Origin: JACOXT01 sp964372855
GTDB lineage: Bacteria > Patescibacteriota > Microgenomatia > Levybacterales > UBA12049
Assembly (NCBI GenBank): GCA_964372855.1
Contig: CAYJRY010000006.1
Location: forward strand, 1-41,767
Reading direction: 5' to 3'
DNA length: 41,767 nt
In this document: piece by piece, positions 29,330 to 36,859 of the stretch
Layout: each line of letters starts with the position of its first letter
How positions within the stretch are numbered: the first letter of the stretch is position 1
Notes under the pieces: model-generated
Database searches by the model: none
What the model was told of the DNA's origin: nothing
The model's input: the letters and a program-made list of their open reading frames with translations, nothing else
Position numbers and translations under genes: made by a program

Positions 29330-31651
29330 TCAAATTCTATATCTTTTCAATAACAGTGAATTTGATATTACAGAGATAGAACTAGTTGCCATGGCGATTG
29401 ATGCGAAAATAGGATTCAAAAGTATACCAAAAAATGGATACAAAACTCCCATTGCTACTGGAATGAGAATTACATTATAACCAAAAGCCCAAAATAAATT
29501 AAGCTTTATAGTCCGCATGGTTTTTTTGGAAAGCTCAATAGCCTTTGCAACTGATCTTAAGTCTTTGTTAATAAGAGTAATATCACCAGCCTCAATTGCA
29601 ACATCTGTCCCTGTGCCCATAGCAATACCAACATCAGCGGCAGCAAGAGCAGGAGCATCGTTGATGCCATCTCCAACCATCGCAACTTTTTTCCCATCTT
29701 TTTGGAGTTTTCTCACTTCTTTTTCTTTCTGATCAGGTAAAACTTCAGCGAGAACTTTTTTAATGCCTAGCTTGCTAGCAATTGCTTTAGCAACTCTTTC
29801 GTTATCACCTGTAATCATTACTACTTCTATATTTTTATCCTGCAATACCTTTATCCCTGGTTTGGCTGATTCTTTTAAAGTATCTGCAATGGGGATTAAT
29901 CCAATCAATCTTTTGTCTTTTGAAAGCAACACAACTGTTTTGCCTTTATTCTCTAACCTTTCTAGGCTTTCCACCGCTCTCTCGTAATTTATGCCTTCCT
30001 TATCCATTAACTTTCTGTTACCTAATAATATTTTTTGATTATTAATAACTCCCGAAATGCCATATCCTGCCATTGCTTTAAAATTTTTCACCCTTGCAAG
30101 CTTGGAGTCATTAAATCTAAAAGATTCAGCTTTATTCAAAATTGCCTCAGCTAAAGAATGTTCAGAGCCTTTTTCTAGAGATGCTGCAAGGTATAACATA
30201 TCTCTTAACTTCATTTTAGTTTCAAATGTTTGTATATCATCTGTAACCTCTGGCTTGCCATTTGTTAAAGTTCCTGTTTTGTCAAAAATAACTGTGTTAA
30301 CTTTATTTGCAATTTCAAGACTTTCTGCGTCACGAATTAATATTCCATTCTCTGCTCCAATGCCTGTTCCGACCATAATAGCAGTTGGGGTTGCAAGACC
30401 CATCGCACAAGGGCAAGCAATTATTAGAACTGCCACAGTGTTTAATATTGCAAAAAGAAAAGCAGGATTTGGGCCTAATATATACCAAATACCAAAAGTC
30501 AAGAATGCCAACATTATAACAATTGGCACAAAATATGATGAAATTAAATCAGCTATTCTTTGAATTGGAGCTTTAGATCCCTGAGCTTCTTCAACAAGTT
30601 TTATAATCTGAGAAAGCATGGTTTCAGCGCCAACTTTTGTGGCTTTATAGACAAAAGTGCCTGACTTATTCATTGTTGCGCCGATTACAGTATCGCCTTT
30701 TGTTTTATCAACTGGAATACTTTCTCCAGTAATCATTGACTCATCTATTGATGATTCCCCATCTTTAATAACTCCATCTACTGGAATTTTTTCACCAGGA
30801 CGAACTCTAATAATATCGCCAACAACAACTTGCTCAATAGGAATATCAATTTCAACCATCTCTTTCTTAAAGTAAGGGGTTCCTTCACTTTGTTCAGGAC
30901 GGCTCGCTTGCGGCCGCAATACGCGAGCCGTTTTCGCCGCAAGACCAATGAGTTTTTTTATAGCCTCTGATGTTTGACCTTTTGCTTTTGCCTCAAGATA
31001 TCTTCCAAGAAGTATAAGTCCTATAATTATAGTTGCCACATCAAAATAAGGAGTTGGTTCAATCCCAATTGCTTTAGGAATTTGTGGAAAAATAGTGACA
31101 AATGCTGAATAAAGGTACGCAACAGTTGTCCCAATAACTACCAAAGTATCCATATTTGCCGATCTATTTTTTAGTGCTGGGATTGTTGCTTGATAGAAAG
31201 ATAAACCTGCCCAAAATTGAATGGGTGTTGCAAGAAGAAGCTGAACAAAAAAGTTTTGCAAGATTGCTGGAGCAATATTCATAAGGCCTGGGAAACTACC
31301 CCACAAAATTAAACCACCTAACACCAAAGATGCTGCGACTTTATTTCTTAATATTTTAAGTTCTTTTTGCATTTCGACTTTCTCTTGATCTTGGGAATGT
31401 GCATCTTCATTAATAAGTGCTTTATATCCGACTTTTGAAACAGCAGATGAGAGGTGGTTATTACTTACTTTATTTTCATCATAAAAAACCGTAGCTTTTT
31501 CTGTCGCTAGGTTCACATTCGCATCGAAAACGCCTTCAACTTTCTTGAGCGATCGTTCTAACACTCGCACGCACGATGCACAATGCATGCCCTTAATCGG
31601 AAAAGTGAGCTTAGTTGACTTAGTTATTTTGTTAGTTAGATTATTAGGCAT
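29330..31651 (-). CDS. copA: Copper-translocating P1B-type ATPase
   Basis: 773 residues. An N-terminal HMA domain (GMHCASC, C24/C27) precedes eight membrane helices. SMITGESIPVDKT is the actuator, IACPCAMGLATPTAIMVGTG (CPC near residue 412) the metal path, and VIFDKTGTLTNGKPEVT the phosphorylation site. MITGDNERVAKAIASKLGI and MVGDGINDAPALAAADVGIAMG belong to the nucleotide and hinge regions. The usual HP motif SEHPLA reads SEHSLAEAI here. A segment at about residues 241-258 (ARVLRPQASRPEQSEG) is absent from typical members and is encoded by palindromic repeats. It exports Cu(I). Confidence 0.96.
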   Translation of the reverse strand: MPNNLTNKITKSTKLTFPIKGMHCASCVRVLERSLKKVEGVFDANVNLATEKATVFYDENKVSNNHLSSAVSKVGYKALINEDAHSQDQEKVEMQKELKILRNKVAASLVLGGLILWGSFPGLMNIAPAILQNFFVQLLLATPIQFWAGLSFYQATIPALKNRSANMDTLVVIGTTVAYLYSAFVTIFPQIPKAIGIEPTPYFDVATIIIGLILLGRYLEAKAKGQTSEAIKKLIGLAAKTARVLRPQASRPEQSEGTPYFKKEMVEIDIPIEQVVVGDIIRVRPGEKIPVDGVIKDGESSIDESMITGESIPVDKTKGDTVIGATMNKSGTFVYKATKVGAETMLSQIIKLVEEAQGSKAPIQRIADLISSYFVPIVIMLAFLTFGIWYILGPNPAFLFAILNTVAVLIIACPCAMGLATPTAIMVGTGIGAENGILIRDAESLEIANKVNTVIFDKTGTLTNGKPEVTDDIQTFETKMKLRDMLYLAASLEKGSEHSLAEAILNKAESFRFNDSKLARVKNFKAMAGYGISGVINNQKILLGNRKLMDKEGINYERAVESLERLENKGKTVVLLSKDKRLIGLIPIADTLKESAKPGIKVLQDKNIEVVMITGDNERVAKAIASKLGIKKVLAEVLPDQKEKEVRKLQKDGKKVAMVGDGINDAPALAAADVGIAMGTGTDVAIEAGDITLINKDLRSVAKAIELSKKTMRTIKLNLFWAFGYNVILIPVAMGVLYPFFGILLNPIFASIAMATSSISVISNSLLLKRYRI
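30880..30930. repeat. Palindromic repeats inside copA
   Basis: On the minus strand CGGCTCGC...GCGAGCCG (arms 30923-30930 and 30900-30907) is a GC-rich hairpin directly followed by TCCTGAACAAAGTGAAGGA (30880-30898), a degenerate member of the TCCTGAGCGAAGCGAAGGA family. The pair encodes the in-frame insertion in CopA. Confidence 0.7.
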
Positions 31652-31654
31652 ATG

Positions 31655-32002
31655 CTATTTTATTTTTGTTCTCAAGCTTGAAAGCATACGAGCAAGTTCG
31701 AGACAATAATTATAGAATTGAGAAAATTTAAGTTCGCTAAACAATTTTTGATTCTTTGCAATTGTTAATAAAGCTACGCACTCAAAACAAGATCCTCGTG
31801 CAAGTGACAAAAAATGTCCAAAATTTTTATTTGTTCTACTTGAACCTTCAGCAATATTAAGCACTATTGAAATTGCTGCCCTTCTTATTTGACCTGTAAG
31901 TCCAAATGTTTCAGACTTAGGCCATAATTTAGTTAATTCATAAACTCTATCAACAAAAACTAGTGATTTTTGATAAACATTTAAATTTTCAAACTTAAAC
32001 AT
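31655..32002 (-). CDS. Four-helix-bundle protein (S23 / 23S rRNA intervening-sequence family)
   Basis: 115 residues: FENLNVYQKSLVFVDRVYELTKLWPKSETFGLTGQIRRAAISIVLNIAEGSSRTNKNFGHFLSLARGSCFECVALLTIA. This is the family first seen inside 23S rRNA intervening sequences and now common as stand-alone genes in candidate phyla; the function is unknown. It sits between the cupredoxin and copA genes, where copper operons normally have no such gene. TTAG/CTAA-rich sequence lies on both sides (32024-32090 and the first codons of copA), so it may have arrived as a unit. Confidence 0.9.
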   Translation of the reverse strand: MFKFENLNVYQKSLVFVDRVYELTKLWPKSETFGLTGQIRRAAISIVLNIAEGSSRTNKNFGHFLSLARGSCFECVALLTIAKNQKLFSELKFSQFYNYCLELARMLSSLRTKIK

Positions 32003-32023
32003 AATATAGCTGCTTTGTAATTT

Positions 32024-32080
32024 AGTTTGTTAGTTTCTTAGAGTAAATCTCCTAAGCTAATTAACTAAGAAACTAATCAC
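32024..32080. repeat. TTAGTTTCTTAG / CTAAGAAACTAA inverted repeat
   Basis: TTAGTTTGTTAGTTTCTTAG on the left and CTAAGAAACTAATCACTAAG on the right form an inverted repeat in the gap before the four-helix-bundle gene. Related CTAACTAACAAAATAACTAAG-type sequence occurs at the other side, within the copA 5' codons (about 31610-31645). Confidence 0.55.
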
Positions 32081-32093
32081 TAAGTAACTCGCA

Positions 32094-32453
32094 TCATTTC
32101 TCAATGATGCGACCATGATACATATTCATGCCGCACTCAAATCTATATTCACCCTCTTTTTGTGGAGTAACCTCAACAGTTACCTTTTTATTTAATGGTA
32201 AAAATTTTCTAATTTTGAAGTCACTCAAAACTACTTCCTCAAGACAACTTGAAGTGTCTTTCCGAATAAATTTGATTCTTGTTGTTCTGCCTTTTGGGAT
32301 AGAAATTACATCTGGCGAGTACCCACCTTTAACCAATATATCCACTGAATCAGTCACTGACACAGTCTCCTCTTTTTTTATTAAAAAAAACCAATAAGTC
32401 AAAACAATACCTGTAATACTAAATAATGCAACTAAAATCTTATCTAAATTCAC
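32094..32453 (-). CDS. Membrane-anchored cupredoxin-like copper protein
   Basis: 119 residues with one N-terminal membrane helix (ILVALFSITGIVLTYWFFL) and a cupredoxin domain: VDILVKGGYSPDVISIPKGRTTRIKFIRKDTSSCLEEVVL, then GEYRFECGMNMYHGRIIEK. Cys in SSC, and Cys, Met and His in CGMNMYHG, are the likely copper ligands. It resembles the tail of the UreH/TauE-like protein in the same operon. It lies two bases after csoR and should bind copper on the outer face. Confidence 0.88.
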   Translation of the reverse strand: MNLDKILVALFSITGIVLTYWFFLIKKEETVSVTDSVDILVKGGYSPDVISIPKGRTTRIKFIRKDTSSCLEEVVLSDFKIRKFLPLNKKVTVEVTPQKEGEYRFECGMNMYHGRIIEK

Positions 32454-32455
32454 TT

Positions 32456-32731
32456 CTACTTTCTCCCTCTCTTAAATATTTTTATAATTTCTTTCGTAGA
32501 AATATCAACATTGCCTTTTTTAATATTATCAACAACGCAAGTTCTTAAGTGGTTTTCTAATATCAGAGTATCTGTTTCTTCTAGTGCTTTTTGTACTGCT
32601 TGAGATTGATGAAGAACATCAATACAATATGAATCTTTCTCAACCATTGTTATTATTTTCTGAAGATGGCCCTTTGAAATTTTTAAGCGGTGAAGTATTC
32701 GATCTTGTGTATTTTTCGGTCTATAGCTCAT
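32456..32731 (-). CDS. csoR: CsoR-type copper-sensing repressor
   Basis: 91 residues, all-helical CsoR/RcnR fold: ILHRLKISKGHLQKIITMVEKDSYCIDVLHQSQAVQKALEE, then ILENHLRTCVVDNIKKG. Ligands Cys (SYCIDVL), His (NHLR) and Cys (RTCV) form the x-C-H-C set of Cu(I) sensors. Copper binding releases it from the operator. It is the first gene of the copper operon and has a well-placed operator between its promoter and ATG. Confidence 0.94.
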   Translation of the reverse strand: MSYRPKNTQDRILHRLKISKGHLQKIITMVEKDSYCIDVLHQSQAVQKALEETDTLILENHLRTCVVDNIKKGNVDISTKEIIKIFKRGRK

Positions 32732-32777
32732 ATCCCTATCTAGGGGATATCATAAATCTAAAATTTGTTTATGTCAA
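32730..32777 (-). promoter_or_regulatory. csoR promoter with CsoR operator
   Basis: TTGACA (32772-32777), 17 bases, TATGAT (32749-32754). The inverted repeat ATATCCC / GGGATAT with a seven-base centre (32730-32750) lies between the -10 and the ATG and overlaps both. Known CsoR operators are similar GC-centred inverted repeats of the ATACCC...GGGTAT kind. Confidence 0.7.
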
Positions 32778-32821
32778 GGCCCAACTACCTTTGTAACAGT
32801 TCACTTTTCTGACACGATTTT

Positions 32822-32887
32822 GTCATTGCGAACGTAGCGAAGCAATCTCAAGCAAGAGGTCGTAACGTATTTCGTGCTCGCGATGAC
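32822..32887. repeat. GTCATTGCGA-type palindromic repeat (second copy)
   Basis: GTCATTGCGAACGTAGCGAAG at one end and GCTCGCGATGAC at the other form a near-perfect inverted repeat; the family is the same as 20806-20887. It lies between the csoR promoter and the rtcB stop, in the spacer separating two operons. Confidence 0.85.
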
Positions 32888-32916
32888 AAGTTTATGTTAG
32901 ACTTGTGAACAATTAC

Positions 32917-34359
32917 CTACCCTTTTACTACAATTACTGGTTTTAACTCTGCTACTTTATTTGCCAAACCAACTTTGTCTACTACATCTATAACATCATG
33001 AATATTTTTATAAGCTATTGGCGCTTCCTCAGCTAAATCTGGGATTGAACCTGTCTGAATATTAATCCCTTTATTTTTCAAAGATAATAATATCTCCTTT
33101 CCAACAATCTCTTTTTTGGCATGATGACGAGACATACGTCGTCCCGCTCCATGGCAGGTCGAATAAAGTGATTCTTTGCTTTTAATTGTTCCTACTAACA
33201 CATACGAAGCAGTTCCCATGCTTCCGGGAATAATTACTGGTTGGCCAGTTTTTTGGTACTCGGAAATTAATTCTTTGTGCGTAGGTGGAAAGGCACGAGT
33301 TGCTCCTTTTCTATGCACGATAACTTTTTCATATTTATTATTAACCAAATGTTCTTCAACTTTTGCAATATTATGTGCTACGTCATAAAGGATAGATAAA
33401 TATCCTTGGTCCCCAAAGACGTATTTAAAACATCTTCGAACTTCGTGTGTAATCATTTGTCTATTTGCCCAAGCAAAATTTGCCGCTCCCGCCATTGCGT
33501 TAAAATACCTTTGTCCTTCTTTTGAGGAAATAGGAGTGCATGCAAGTTCTCGGTCAGGAATCGTAATATTATATTTAGCCATAGCGTTGTTCATAATTCG
33601 TATATAATCCGTAGCTATCTGATGCCCAAGTCCCCTTGATCCAGTGTGAATCAAAACTGTTATTTGATTAACTCTTAATCCAAATGCAAGTGCTGTTTCC
33701 TCATCAAATACATTCTCAATCCTATCAACTTCTACAAAATGATTTCCCGCTCCCATGGTGCCTAGCTGATCTCTACCTCTTTTTTTGGCGAAGTTTGACA
33801 CGGCTGATAGATCAGCATTTTTTAAAACTCCATTTGATTCGATGAAATGCGTATCTGTTTTTTCACCATACCCTTCCTTAACAATCCTTTGCGCTCCTTC
33901 CTTAAGAACACCGTCTAATTTTTCTAAACCCAATTTTAATGATCCAGAATGGCCTACTCCTGATGGAATCTCTCGATAAAGTAGTTTAGCTAATTTGTCA
34001 ATATGAGGTTCTAATTCTTGAAATGTCAATTTTGATATTAACAACCTTACTCCGCAATTTATGTCATACCCTATTCCGCCTGGCGATATAACACCTTCCT
34101 CAATACTCATCGCCGCAACACCTCCTATAGGAAAACCATAACCTTCATGCGCATCCGGCATGACAATTGCAGATTTAACAATTCCAGGAAGTGTTGCCAC
34201 ATTTACTAGCTGCTCCAGTGATTTGTCTTTAAGAATTTCATCAAGCATTTCTTCGCTTGCGAAAACAATACAAGGAACACGCATATCTTGCCTAAATGTT
34301 TTAGGTATTTGCCAAGTATAGTCACCTACTTTCTCGATACTTCTCTTATCTATTTGCAT
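32917..34359 (-). CDS. rtcB: RtcB RNA ligase
   Basis: 480 residues, full-length. It joins 3'-phosphate (or cyclic phosphate) and 5'-hydroxyl RNA ends using GTP and Mn. Visible motifs: VMPDAHEGYGFPIGGVAA, GIGYDINCGVRLL (metal Cys), GAGNHFVEVD, VLIHTGSRGLGHQ (metal His), YDVAHNIAK, HRKGATRAFPP, and STCHGAGRRMSR with the His that becomes guanylylated. It is followed upstream by archease, its known activator, then a release-factor-like protein and a hibernation factor. A TTAAAT/TAATAA-type -10 is possible just before the ATG, so rtcB may also have its own promoter. Confidence 0.97.
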   Translation of the reverse strand: MQIDKRSIEKVGDYTWQIPKTFRQDMRVPCIVFASEEMLDEILKDKSLEQLVNVATLPGIVKSAIVMPDAHEGYGFPIGGVAAMSIEEGVISPGGIGYDINCGVRLLISKLTFQELEPHIDKLAKLLYREIPSGVGHSGSLKLGLEKLDGVLKEGAQRIVKEGYGEKTDTHFIESNGVLKNADLSAVSNFAKKRGRDQLGTMGAGNHFVEVDRIENVFDEETALAFGLRVNQITVLIHTGSRGLGHQIATDYIRIMNNAMAKYNITIPDRELACTPISSKEGQRYFNAMAGAANFAWANRQMITHEVRRCFKYVFGDQGYLSILYDVAHNIAKVEEHLVNNKYEKVIVHRKGATRAFPPTHKELISEYQKTGQPVIIPGSMGTASYVLVGTIKSKESLYSTCHGAGRRMSRHHAKKEIVGKEILLSLKNKGINIQTGSIPDLAEEAPIAYKNIHDVIDVVDKVGLANKVAELKPVIVVKG

Positions 34360-34398
34360 ATTTTATTATTTAATGTTTTCATAGTTAAGGTAAATTGA

Positions 34399-34815
34399 TT
34401 AGATATCAAAAACAATTGTTGTTTCTAAATTTCCTTTATCATTTCTTACAACATTTGCTTCATGATACGAAACCGCTTTTATGTCTTCATCAAATTTATT
34501 AATTTTTGCTCCTATAATTTGAGCAGAAAGAGTTGAGTCATGTAATTCTAATTGATCAACAATATGAAAAATTGCATTATGTATTTGAGAAAGAGTCAAA
34601 ACTTCTGAAAGAAAATCTATCAATAAAGAACTAATGTCAGGTGAAGTTATATTTAAATTTTTTGATATAACATGCTTATTCAAGTGTTTATTATATTCTT
34701 TATTCAGTATCCTATTCATACCCTCTAAAGCATTCGCAAAAATTTTTTCAACTGAAACACCCTGAACTTGCAAGCGTATGTCAGCAGTATGCGGCATTAA
34801 ACTGTATTCATTCAT
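34399..34815 (-). CDS. Archease, RtcB activator
   Basis: 138 residues of the archease family: YSLMPHTADIRLQVQGVSVEKIFANALEGMNRIL, then SPDISSLLIDFLSEVLTLSQ and a C-terminal KAVSYHEANVVRNDKGNLETTIVFDI. The early acidic residue in HTAD and the late Asp of FDI belong to the metal-binding set of the family. Archease speeds RtcB guanylylation and allows multiple turnover. It overlaps the baeRF gene as ATGA and lies about 40 bases before rtcB, so it is co-transcribed with both. Confidence 0.93.
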   Translation of the reverse strand: MNEYSLMPHTADIRLQVQGVSVEKIFANALEGMNRILNKEYNKHLNKHVISKNLNITSPDISSLLIDFLSEVLTLSQIHNAIFHIVDQLELHDSTLSAQIIGAKINKFDEDIKAVSYHEANVVRNDKGNLETTIVFDI

Positions 34816-35627
34816 GATATATTTACCTCCATTTTCTTATAAAGATTCGCGAGTTCAATTTTCTCCGCGATTTTTTTACTTTTAAGAAGTAACTGATTAA
34901 GAGGAACATTCAGCTGCGCCACAAACTCTCCTAAAACCTTCTTACGAAGCGTGTTAGGGAGTGAGTGTTTTATTTTTGGCAGGAATTCTTTATGGCCACC
35001 TAAGATTATAAAATTTATTTTTTTACCTTGTAAAAATTCGATTGCTTTTTGAGCGACTAATTTCAGATGCACATGAAGATGGTCTTCAATATGACGAAAT
35101 ATCTTGTCGCTTCGTCCATAAAAATGTTCTTCATTTGCTCTTACTTTTTGTGGAACTATCCCATTGATTAGATCTGTATGTTCTCTTATCTCGCCCAAGT
35201 GGACGCTAAAAAAGCGGGCTTTTTTTCTGTCCGCAATAATAACTATATATTTTTTATACCATTCAAGCATTTCTTTTAAAGGTGATAGATATGGGAAATT
35301 CGATAAAACTAAATTCGGTTGGATAAAAAATTCAAAAGATAATACCTCAAATAGCTTCGGATGAGCAACAAAAAAAGCAAAACTTCTTTTTCCGTGTGTA
35401 TCAAGTTTTTCTTGAATAAAACTTTCGATATTTTCTAATTGTTTTTTATACTCACCTCTCTTGTCTGTTTCAAGTAAATTATGAGCTAAAGAATGAAGCT
35501 GTGTTATCAAAGTTATTTTATTAAGTGGTTTTTTACTATTAGTACCTAAATACACAGAAAGAACTTTAAAGGAACTTATTTTAAGATCTTCGAGCTTTTT
35601 GATGGTTTGAAAGATTGAATTTTCCAT
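34812..35627 (-). CDS. baeRF-family release-factor-like protein
   Basis: 271 residues. A first domain (FKVLSVYLGTNSKKPLNKITLITQLHSLAHNLLE...SFAFFVAHPKLFEVLSFEF) is followed by an eRF1-domain-2-like part (YIVIIADRKKARFFSVHLGEI, HFYGRSDKIFRHIEDHLHVHLKLVAQKA, INFIILGGHKEFLPKIKHSL). These motifs match the bacterial archaeo-eukaryotic release factor (baeRF) families. The GGQ tripeptide is not seen, which is common in several baeRF groups. These proteins are predicted, not shown, to act in ribosome rescue. Here it is coupled to archease/RtcB on one side and a hibernation factor on the other (13-base gap), which supports a ribosome role. Confidence 0.8.
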   Translation of the reverse strand: MENSIFQTIKKLEDLKISSFKVLSVYLGTNSKKPLNKITLITQLHSLAHNLLETDKRGEYKKQLENIESFIQEKLDTHGKRSFAFFVAHPKLFEVLSFEFFIQPNLVLSNFPYLSPLKEMLEWYKKYIVIIADRKKARFFSVHLGEIREHTDLINGIVPQKVRANEEHFYGRSDKIFRHIEDHLHVHLKLVAQKAIEFLQGKKINFIILGGHKEFLPKIKHSLPNTLRKKVLGEFVAQLNVPLNQLLLKSKKIAEKIELANLYKKMEVNIS

Positions 35628-35640
35628 AGTTATTTTTAAT

Positions 35641-36024
35641 TTATTTTCTTAACGTTGCATGATCTTTAAACTTACTGTAACTTTTCATATGCTCACCCTT
35701 GTATGTTTCAAGAGTTTTCTTGAGAGTTTTAAAACCTGTTTTTAGAGCCTCATCAATTGTTTTTCCCAGTATATTAACTACAAGCGGTTTTTTAGGAAGC
35801 ATTAACTTCAAGGTTCCATCGTAAAAGATAGGGTTATCCACCACCTTTTTTCCTTCAATATTATTTAAACCTTTCTTTTTATTCTTCCTTATAATTATAT
35901 CCAAATGCGGTATTTCTGAATCAACTCCAGATAAATAATCCGTGAGTCTTATGCTTTCTTGCATAATATATCCCTCTACTTCTTGAGATAACGAACATAA
36001 TTTTGCAGTAACTGTGTAACGCAT
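35641..36024 (-). CDS. Short ribosome hibernation-promoting factor (HPF/RaiA-like)
   Basis: 127 residues with the S30AE pattern: YTVTAKLCSLSQEVEGYIMQESIRLTDYLSGVDSEIPHLDIIIRKN, GTLKLMLPKKPLVVNILGKTIDEALKTGFKTLKKTLETYKGEH. The ending SKFKDHATLR resembles the KxxxHATIR tail found in candidate-phyla members. It lacks the C-terminal dimerisation domain of long HPF. It should occupy the decoding region of idle ribosomes. TATAAT lies nine bases before the ATG. It heads the unit running into baeRF, archease and rtcB. Confidence 0.85.
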   Translation of the reverse strand: MRYTVTAKLCSLSQEVEGYIMQESIRLTDYLSGVDSEIPHLDIIIRKNKKKGLNNIEGKKVVDNPIFYDGTLKLMLPKKPLVVNILGKTIDEALKTGFKTLKKTLETYKGEHMKSYSKFKDHATLRK

Positions 36025-36092
36025 AGTAAGGTGATTATATTATGAAGCGATAAGATTTCAGTAAGTTATCTAACTATTTGGGGTAAAACTGA

Positions 36093-36305
36093 TCAATGTT
36101 CTCGTTTGTGTCTTTCAGCTTTATCTATATCCCTTGCGATACTTAATGGTTTTGGGTGCTCCTCCTCTTCATCTAATTGGAATCCCACATCTTGAGCATT
36201 TTTCAAAGTAACGTCATCCGATTCAATATCGCTCATATGTCCAGAGATTGTTTCTTCACCCTCTCGTTGCGGTGATTTTAAAGGTATAGTTTTTCTTTTC
36301 ACCAT
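36093..36305 (-). CDS. Small charged hypothetical protein
   Basis: 70 residues, hydrophilic and probably disordered: a basic start (MVKRKTIPLKSPQREG), an acidic middle (MSDIESDDVTLKNAQDVGFQLDEEEEHPK) and a basic end (RDIDKAERHKREH). I do not recognise it. A G-rich Shine-Dalgarno sequence (AGGGGGGTG) lies about nine bases before the ATG. It sits between hsp20 and the hibernation factor in the same orientation, so it is probably expressed with stress genes. Confidence 0.6.
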   Translation of the reverse strand: MVKRKTIPLKSPQREGEETISGHMSDIESDDVTLKNAQDVGFQLDEEEEHPKPLSIARDIDKAERHKREH

Positions 36306-36369
36306 AAGTCATCCACCCCCCTAATAAGAAAGCTTTTTCATGAACCTAATAGCTGCTTCTGCTATGGAT

Positions 36370-36783
36370 TCACTCAGATTTCACTGTTATTTTTTTAGGC
36401 TGAGTTTTAGGAGATTTCACAAAAGTTACTTTCATTATCCCATTCTTATATTGTGCATCCGCCTCTTTGGATGTATCCACACTTTCTGGTAATGCGACAC
36501 GGTAAGAAAAAGAAGAGGTTCCTTTGCGGTAATATTTCTTACCTTTTTCTTCTTCTTTTTTCTCGCCTTTTATCCAAAGCATATCTTTATGCACAGTCAC
36601 ATCAACTGCTTTTGGATCAATTCCAGGAACTGCTGCCTCAACAAAAACATGCTTGTCATCTTCAGATACAGATAAGCCATTGAGCGTCCCGTATGTCGGC
36701 ATCCATTCAGAGATATCGTCGAAAAAGTCACTGGTCACTGTTGGCAATCTCCAAAAATTTGGCGGTACTAGGTCCAATCGCAT
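36370..36783 (-). CDS. hsp20: Small heat-shock protein (Hsp20/alpha-crystallin)
   Basis: 137 residues. The alpha-crystallin domain begins at SVSEDDKHVFVEAAVPGIDPKAVDVTVHKDMLWIKGEKKEEE. It ends FSYRVALPESVDTSKEADAQYKNGIMKVTFVKSP, which contains the family AxxxNGxLxV-type motif as YKNGIMKVTF. It holds unfolded proteins without ATP. It has a consensus Shine-Dalgarno sequence (AAAGGAGGTG) and a TATATT -10 about 28 bases upstream (36812-36817), so its mRNA has a real leader, unlike many neighbours. No inverted-repeat heat-shock operator of the CIRCE type is seen. Confidence 0.95.
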   Translation of the reverse strand: MRLDLVPPNFWRLPTVTSDFFDDISEWMPTYGTLNGLSVSEDDKHVFVEAAVPGIDPKAVDVTVHKDMLWIKGEKKEEEKGKKYYRKGTSSFSYRVALPESVDTSKEADAQYKNGIMKVTFVKSPKTQPKKITVKSE

Positions 36784-36859
36784 ATACTTCTTTCACCTCC
36801 TTTTGAACAACAATATACAGCTTCCAGCAAATAATTTTCAGTGAGCTGGGTCACAAAAA

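Noticed and set aside
30057..30563. 168-codon plus-strand frame opposite copA
   Set aside because: Antisense shadow of the conserved CopA motifs (CPC, DKTGT). No independent evidence.
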